Assembly: GCA_016490735.1 (NCBI GenBank)
Contig: JAEMWC010000076.1
Location: 1,577,501-1,641,500, forward strand
DNA: 64,000 nt
Source of the DNA: Pachyseris speciosa
Lineage: Eukaryota > Cnidaria > Anthozoa > Scleractinia > Pachyseridae
Direction: 5' to 3'
Shown: in pieces, positions 57,701 to 64,000 of the stretch
Layout of the letters: each line of letters begins with the position of its first letter
Numbering within the stretch: the stretch's first letter is position 1
Notes under the pieces: model-generated
What the model saw: the letters and a program-made list of their open reading frames with translations, nothing else
Told to the model about the DNA's origin: nothing
Databases searched by the model: none
Program-made: the position numbers and the translations under genes

Positions 57701-60700
57701 TCGACAACTCAAGTGGTCGAAACTTCATATTTGTAATACATGTGCTTCCCTTTTGTGTTCATTGCATACCGTTTCCCTGTTATTCTTTTAAAAAGAAAAT
57801 AAAACTGCCATTTGCGTACGGTTACTGCTAAGTTTAAGAAACCGGAAACTGCGTTACGTGGCTTCCGGTAGGAAAGTATGTAATCTCTTGAAAAACTTTC
57901 CTTCTGAGTAAGAACATCGGACGGGTTGGCATATAATCTTCCCTATCTCTGGTGACAATTAGAGGAGATAGGTCGATTTGTTTGGAATTTATTGGCCTTC
58001 GCGTGGTGAGGGTTCGTTCAGAGCTCCTCTGCCTTCAGTTACTTTATAATGTACAGTACTCATGGCAAAAAAATTCGACAAAATGGCGTTTAAAAGGGCT
58101 GGAAGGCACAAGGCGGGTATGGAATAAAGATAAAAAAAAGGCTTTACAGGTTATATTTTGTGTGATTATGATTATTTTCTCGATGCTCGCGTCTTTGTAT
58201 CAAAACTGTGCGTAATAATGCAGAGAATATATACTTTAATTGGCTAAAAGGCAATTTATTACACTGAGGTAGGCAAACGAAAAGATTTCATATTGAAGAA
58301 AGATTTGCTTTTATTTCTCTGGAATACGCGTACGTAGAAATTTTTACTGAACCCGATTCCACACACAGCTGTACGCTTTGAGCTGTTTGTGTTTACTTGA
58401 GCATAAATTAATTTTGTCAAAGTAGTCAGTTGCGTGAAAACGCGTCTCTCTCGTTATCAGTTCAATAGTTCACAATGATTTTTATCTCTTTGGAAAGCCA
58501 AAAATACGGGCTATTTGAATTTGGAAAGCAGTTTGTAGTAACTAAGAAGAAAAACTTGAAATATTTTTGTTTGCGGTAAACCACAAATAACTCATTTAAA
58601 AATATTCACAGCGACTTGGACTGGTACAATTTCTCGCCTTTGTAAAAGTAAGACGTTTGTAACTAGCCTTTTACCCGGCGTTGTGTAATAATTTTTGTCT
58701 TTCCGGGAAGCTAGAAACATATCCTATTCAAATTCCGAAACTATTATTCTTTTAAAAGGAAAATAAAACCACCATTTGCGTACGGTTACTGCTAAGTTTG
58801 AGAAACCGGAAACTGCCTAACGTCGCTTCCGGTAGAAAAGTATGCAATCTTTTGAAGAAGTTTCCTTCTGTATAATATCACCTTATGAGTCTAGTTTTAG
58901 ACCAAAAGAAACAAGAAACAACGTAGTTTACAAATATTAGAACGTTTTTTATTCTAACAAAATGGAAAACTAAAAATTGCTCACGCGGAGTTAAATTTAT
59001 GCAAGTAAACACATTAAATTTTGTGGAATGCGTGAAAAATTGTAAGTCGCCTTGTATTTATCGCTTGATAATAATTTTCCTACCTATGGAAAGTTCAATA
59101 CATGCAGTATTCGAATTCCGTATTCTTGAACAAAAAATTTTATTTTGGGGTAGGAGTCACGAATCGCAAAAGCCTTTGAATCCTGTTGACCGAGTAGTAG
59201 CCTAGGCACGAGTTACTGCGATGATGGTGCAGTACTGAATGAAATCAACAAGGCAGTTGTTTTGATTGCGTGACGTTGTTTGTAGTTAAAGCTAGCTTAG
59301 CTTTGCAGTGGTGGAGATATCGGTTATCGTCGAAAAAGTGGTCGACGGATCTAAGAAGCCGCTTTATACCCAATTCTTCACTTTGTGTGAAACAAATCCG
59401 AGGATTAGTCATTTGGTGTTTTGACACAGTTTGACAAGCTGTGACAAGTGTTGGAGTCTGTCTGAATCGTCTGTCACGCTAACTGAAAGGCGCCTTCAAC
59501 AAAAAATGAATTAATGTACGATCGACTTCAACCGCATCCTGTCCATTAATCCGCCTCGGATGGTCAGAAAGGCCGCTCCTAATTCTCGCAGAATTTCTTG
59601 TTTGTAGTTTTTTTTGTCGTGGTGTCCGTCGAGAGGCCCGTGCCCCTCTCGGCCAGAGGAAGAAACAATGACATAAGTAAAGAAATAATTTAATAATACC
59701 GATTCCGGGATTTAAACTCGCGACCTTCAAATTCCTAACTCGGCCCCTTATCCGACTGCGCTAATGAGACACATCTTGCGGTGATTGGGGAATTTTGTAG
59801 TAAATAAAGTCATTAGGTCGGTCACGCATCGCTCTTTAAAATCCGTTTCAATGCCCAAGGGTTACGGAGAAAGAAATGTTTTCTCAGAATTGAATAACTC
59901 CAATGTACATCCCATAACGAAGGACATTTATTTGAGAGCGTTTGTTTTGAGCAGTATTTCAGAACAACGATGATTGGGTATGGAATAAAGGTAAGAAGGG
60001 TGTACAGGTTTTATTTTGCGTGATTATAATTATTTTCTCGATGCTCGCGTCGTTGTATCTAAACTTCGCGTAATAATGTAAAGAGTATAAACTTTTAAAA
60101 AGGCACCCAGAGTAGCATAACGCTTGCTTTCCCGATATTGCGTGCAAGTTATGTTTCTTGTCTGTTTCACTGGTGGGAACGGGCACTTCTGATTGGACAG
60201 ATATTACAGTTTTCAGACTGTGTCCTGTCTATGGTTATTTTCGTTTCACAATGCATTTGTTTTAAACAAAATCTTTGGGCATTTGTGTTTCTTTTCCGGA
60301 ATGATAAATTGTAACAACGTTTAAAATAATTTATAAGGCCTATGAAATCTTAAAGAAAGTCCATAACTTTCACTGAATTTACTTTACATGTAACGAGATT
60401 GGCAAATATTGACCTGAGTTAGTGATGGTGCAATACCGGAAGTACTAGTGATGGTGATATACCGGAAGTGAAATCAACCAACACAGCTCTTTTGCGTGGC
60501 GTTGTTTGGACATAGCTTAGTAGTATTGGAGATATCGGTTATCGTCGAGAAACTGGTCAACGTATCGAAGACGCAGATTTATACTAAATTCTTCGCTTTC
60601 TTCGAAGTTGCCAAGGAAATCGAAGAGCCAATGTTTTGTCAAACTTCGGCTGGCCTTGGTTTCTCGCGTAGCGAATATCCATAGAATCGATTCAGTACTG

Positions 60701-62245
60701 TTCCGTGTTAAATTGCAAAATAGGTTTACAGCTTAAGCGTTAACAAAAGAAAAAAGAAAAACAAGTGAAAAGGAATAGAAAAAAAAGACATCAAATAAAA
60801 AAAGAACCCTCACTCTTTTGAGGCTTGACCCACCGACCATAATCTGTCATTACAATTCGAAAAGAGCGCACTAACCCACTAGGCCACCAAAACCTTCTCT
60901 AAATGCTCGATCGAATTTTAACTTTGTTATCATTCGGAGTGAGGAATTGACTGTCATACCAAAATTGAATTACGATCAACTTGAACTTATCCTGTGCATT
61001 AATATGGCTCGGATGGTCAAAAAGGCCGCTTCTAATTCTCGCAGAATTTCTTGTTCGTCGTGGTGTCCGTCGAGAGGCCCGTGCCCCTCTCGGCCAGAGG
61101 AAGAAACATTTACATAAAGTAAAGAAATAAGTTTTCTAATAACGGCACCCGGAATTGAACTCGCGACCTTCAAATCCCAACCTCGGTCCCTTCTCCGATT
61201 GCGCTAATTAGACATCTCTTGCGATTCCTGTAGAATTTTGTAGTAAATAAAGTCATTAGGTCGGTCACGCATCGTCTCTTTAAAAGCCGTTCAATGCTCA
61301 AGGGTTACAGAGGAAAGAAATGTTTTGTCATAATTGAATTACTCCAATGTACATCCAGTAGGAAAGGAATTTATTCGAAAGCGTTTATTTTGAGCAGTAT
61401 TTCACCACACCGATGACTTAACTAAAGCTATTCGGAAGACCGTAAATGTTTTTAAACTGAACTTGTAGATTTTGGTGGCCATAAAATACAGGGGTCAGAG
61501 TCGGAAATGGCGAAATCCTTTCAAAAAGAAATGTTTAGTCAGAATTATAGGAAATGAATTTATTTCAGCGTTCCTTTTGACCCGAAATATTGACCGAGTT
61601 AGTGATGGTGCAATACCGGAAGTACTAGTGATGGTACAATACCGGAAGTGAAATACAGCTCTTTTGCGTGGCGTTGTTTGAACATACCTTAGTAGTATTG
61701 AGATATCGGTTATCGTCGAGAAACTGGTCAACGGATCGAAGACTCAGATTTATACCAAATTGTTCGCTTTCTTTGAAATTGTCAAACAAATCGAAGTGCC
61801 AGTGTTTTGTGAAGCTTCAGCTGGCCTTGGTTTCTCGCGTAGCGAATATCCATAGTATCGGTTCACTACTTTTCCGTGTTAAATTGCAAAATAGGTTTAC
61901 AGCTTAAGCGTTGACAAAAGAAAAAAGAAAAACAAGTGAAAAGGAATAGAAAAAAAAAAAGAGATCAAAGAAAAAAAAAACTTCACGCCGTTGAGGCTTG
62001 AACCACCGACCCTAACCTACCATAACAGTACAAAATGAGCGCATTAACCGACTAGGCCACCAAAACCTTCTCTCAACGTAAGATCGAATTTTACATTCTT
62101 TATCATTCAGAGTGACGAATTGACTGTCATACCAACTGAAAGCTGACAAAAATTGAATTACGATCAACTTGAACTTATCCTGTGCATTAATCCGGCTCGG
62201 ATGGTCAAAAAGGCCGCTTCTAATTCTCGCAGAATTTCTTGTTTT

Positions 62246-64000
62246 GATGTGATTTCCGAGAAATCGATTTCCCAGAATCACGCCATCTCCTATGTCACGC
62301 AAGGTTCAAACGCTCTTCTGGCCGGGTGGGAAGAAGAAGAAAAATTTTCTTTTTCTTCTTCTTCCCAATTTTTTTTTTCTTCTTCTTCCCCCAAGAAAAG
62401 AAAGAAAAACACATTCATATAAAAATTAAAAAATAATAATACTAATAATAAAAAAACTGGGCATAAAAACGTTAAATTGCAGGATTTAGGAACATTCGTA
62501 CTGCAAACTCTGGAGCAGTAACTGCCAACGTCTTGATTATACTATCCTAAGTACCTACGATAAACCGTACTATGGTACTTGGCTAACTTAATTTCTTCAG
62601 TTGGGCAGCTTTTCGGTGAATATTTGATTGCAACTGATGAGACCGATGCGGAAGTCAAGAAAAAGCTTGGTATAGCCTGGCGGTTAGTTAATCGTTGGAA
62701 TCTGGACTGGACCAGGAGCCGGACTCATTGTGTAAGAAAGGCAGGAATCACGAGTGTCACGCCCATGAACTCTTGATTCTGTTTTGATTACTAAGTGATC
62801 TACCTAGATTCGTCAAAATTACACGATTAATCCGTTTCAGGTGCACGTGCTAGCTTAGGTTTTCAATCAATCAGTATTATCTTATATTCTTGTATCATAA
62901 ATCGTAAAATTGGTTCTACTAACTTGCGTAGACTGCATAACAGCCGTATTTTTGCGTTGGTCGAATGCGAGGTCTTGTCAAGCGAAAGGTCTGGAGCGAG
63001 GGTGAAAACTCGCAAAACGAAAATAAAAATCAACTGTTTTGCAGGTCTATAACTTGCGAGTCTTCAGTGTCACCGGGAGTGAGAGCGACTAAAGGATTAC
63101 CCACACTGCGTTTATCAATAATATTTCCCGCAAGGCACATGGATAGGTCTATCGGGGAGGAGACTTCTTGATCTCTTTTCACTTCAACAACTTTGTGGGC
63201 AGGCAATGATAACTGAACGAGAATGCAGATGTCTCTTTTTAAGTTCTAGAAGTTTTTATTATTGAAATGTAATTAGAATTTTCTCGGAGTTGTTGAAAAT
63301 TGAAAATTGGTAAATTATTAACGAATTGACATGAATATTGTTGACCTTAGTCTTTTCCTTTCTAGAAATTAAAAAAAGTCATCTGCATATTCATTCATTC
63401 ATTCATTCATTCATTCATTCATTCTGTGAGAGTGTTTGTTTTTTTTCTTCCTTCCCAGGTAAAAATATAGTGTTCAGAGTCCATGTTTTGTCCTCACCCA
63501 ATTGGTTCCCGTTAAGCTCCTATCTGACTCAGTTTCTGAATTAAGTTACAACTTTCCCATCCCTGAGCAAACCGCTTTCAAGTGCCTGGCTGACGGGCAC
63601 CAAACCTGAACTCAAGAGACAATAAATAGAAGTACAGTGTATAGAATTGTAGTTAACGTTTGTACACTTTACCGATCCTCAGTTTCCCAGAGCTATCTAT
63701 ATATGAGACATATGGGCACCAGCCGCTCCAAGAGGTATGGTTTGGTTTATTTAGCCCTCAGTATTGGGTATGGTTTTTACTTTTGGTCCAAAACATACAT
63801 CGCCTTAAAAAAGGTGTAAGCTACGTTCTTATCGTAAAAAAAAGAATAATAAAACAGCATGTCAAGATATAACTAAACCCAGTTGTTTGACTTGAAGAAG
63901 TGTGATTTTAACGCAATATCTTGCCACGGGATAGAAATGTTTTAAAAGCTTTTTTACCCTTTCGTAATAACATGCATATTCTCCTTTGTGCTCTCCCTTT
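62246..64000. other. Right flank of the array, no convincing gene
   Basis: Unique AT-rich sequence with a TTC/TTT-rich tract (62330-62400) and an (ATTC)n microsatellite at 63388-63424. A plus-strand stretch at 62600-62737 (VGQLFGEYLIATDETDAEVK, KLGIAWRLVNRWN) is preceded by TTTCTTCAG and followed by GTAAGA and could be an exon, but it matches no family I know. Confidence 0.35.

Larger units (their letters stand above)
43889..62245. repeat. 18 kb tandem array of a 1.2-1.7 kb unit with higher-order structure
   Basis: The landmark GAGAGGCCCGTGCCCCTCTC recurs near 44242, 45757, 46990, 48487, 50040, 51700, 53160, 54822, 56490, 59632 and 61072, with degenerate copies near 50541 and 55320. The landmark TTTTGTAGTAAATAAAGTCA marks most units. 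Three unit types alternate: A (44400, 47150, 48650, 51855, 59790), B (45915, 50200, 50695, 54980, 55480, 61230) and C (53190-54700 and 56517-59590). The blocks at 50.0-51.7 kb and 54.8-56.5 kb are close copies of each other, so amplification was in multi-unit steps. The array ends at 62245 after CAGAATTTCTTGTT. No reverse transcriptase, transposase or rRNA was seen in it. I do not recognise the family. Confidence 0.9.

Noticed and set aside
63637..63872. Short overlapping plus-strand frames at the right edge
   Set aside because: Short, overlapping in two frames, and with no homology that I recognise.

Overview
The window looks like nuclear DNA of an anthozoan cnidarian, most likely a stony coral. 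It is AT-rich, has small exons with canonical GT-AG introns, carries many tRNA-derived SINEs, palindromic MITEs, a Penelope-like element and a hammerhead ribozyme, and contains one large gene whose protein resembles animal DDX60. No bacterial operons, rRNA genes or CRISPR arrays were found.

Layout. (1) 1-1000: left edge with about three copies of a 76-79 bp tandem repeat. (2) 1076-1890 (+): a small intronless gene for a multi-pass membrane protein of unknown family, split by an apparent 1-base frameshift. (3) 3382-42795 (-): a DDX60-like Ski2-type DExH helicase gene. I traced about 40 exons by reading splice sites and codon phase; nearly all junctions keep phase. The protein would be about 1,900 residues: acidic N-terminus, a possible PIN-like domain, a linker, the helicase core ([12 protein letters not shown] split by an intron, SAT, GRAGRRG), and a C-terminal region ending in DDNVVLAF. 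Two defects stand out: a 1-base frameshift in exon 12 (about 28173) and an unresolved phase at the joint of exons 37 and 38. The introns are crowded with mobile DNA: SINEs, hAT, piggyBac-like and pogo-like elements, palindromic MITEs, a Penelope-like element with inverted arms, a LINE tail, a retroelement with a reverse transcriptase, and an SGNH-hydrolase ORF from a retroelement.

(4) 41300-41952 and 42954-43606: two nearly identical copies of a 650 bp sequence that flank the first two DDX60 exons, one in intron 2 and one upstream of the start codon. (5) 43889-62245: an 18 kb tandem array of a 1.2-1.7 kb unit in three subtypes with higher-order order. Each complete unit holds two tRNA-like (pol III type) segments on the minus strand, a strong GC-rich hairpin, and in some units a second 30 nt hairpin that also occurs five times in a row at the array edge. 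I cannot assign this array to a known family, and it is the best candidate for something undescribed. (6) 62250-64000: unique sequence with no convincing gene.

How parts relate: DDX60 is an antiviral factor in vertebrates that helps RIG-I-like sensing and restricts viral translation. Here the gene holds several inverted repeats in its introns that could fold into long double-stranded RNA, and lies next to an array that could produce structured pol III transcripts reading toward its promoter. Any functional link is speculation.
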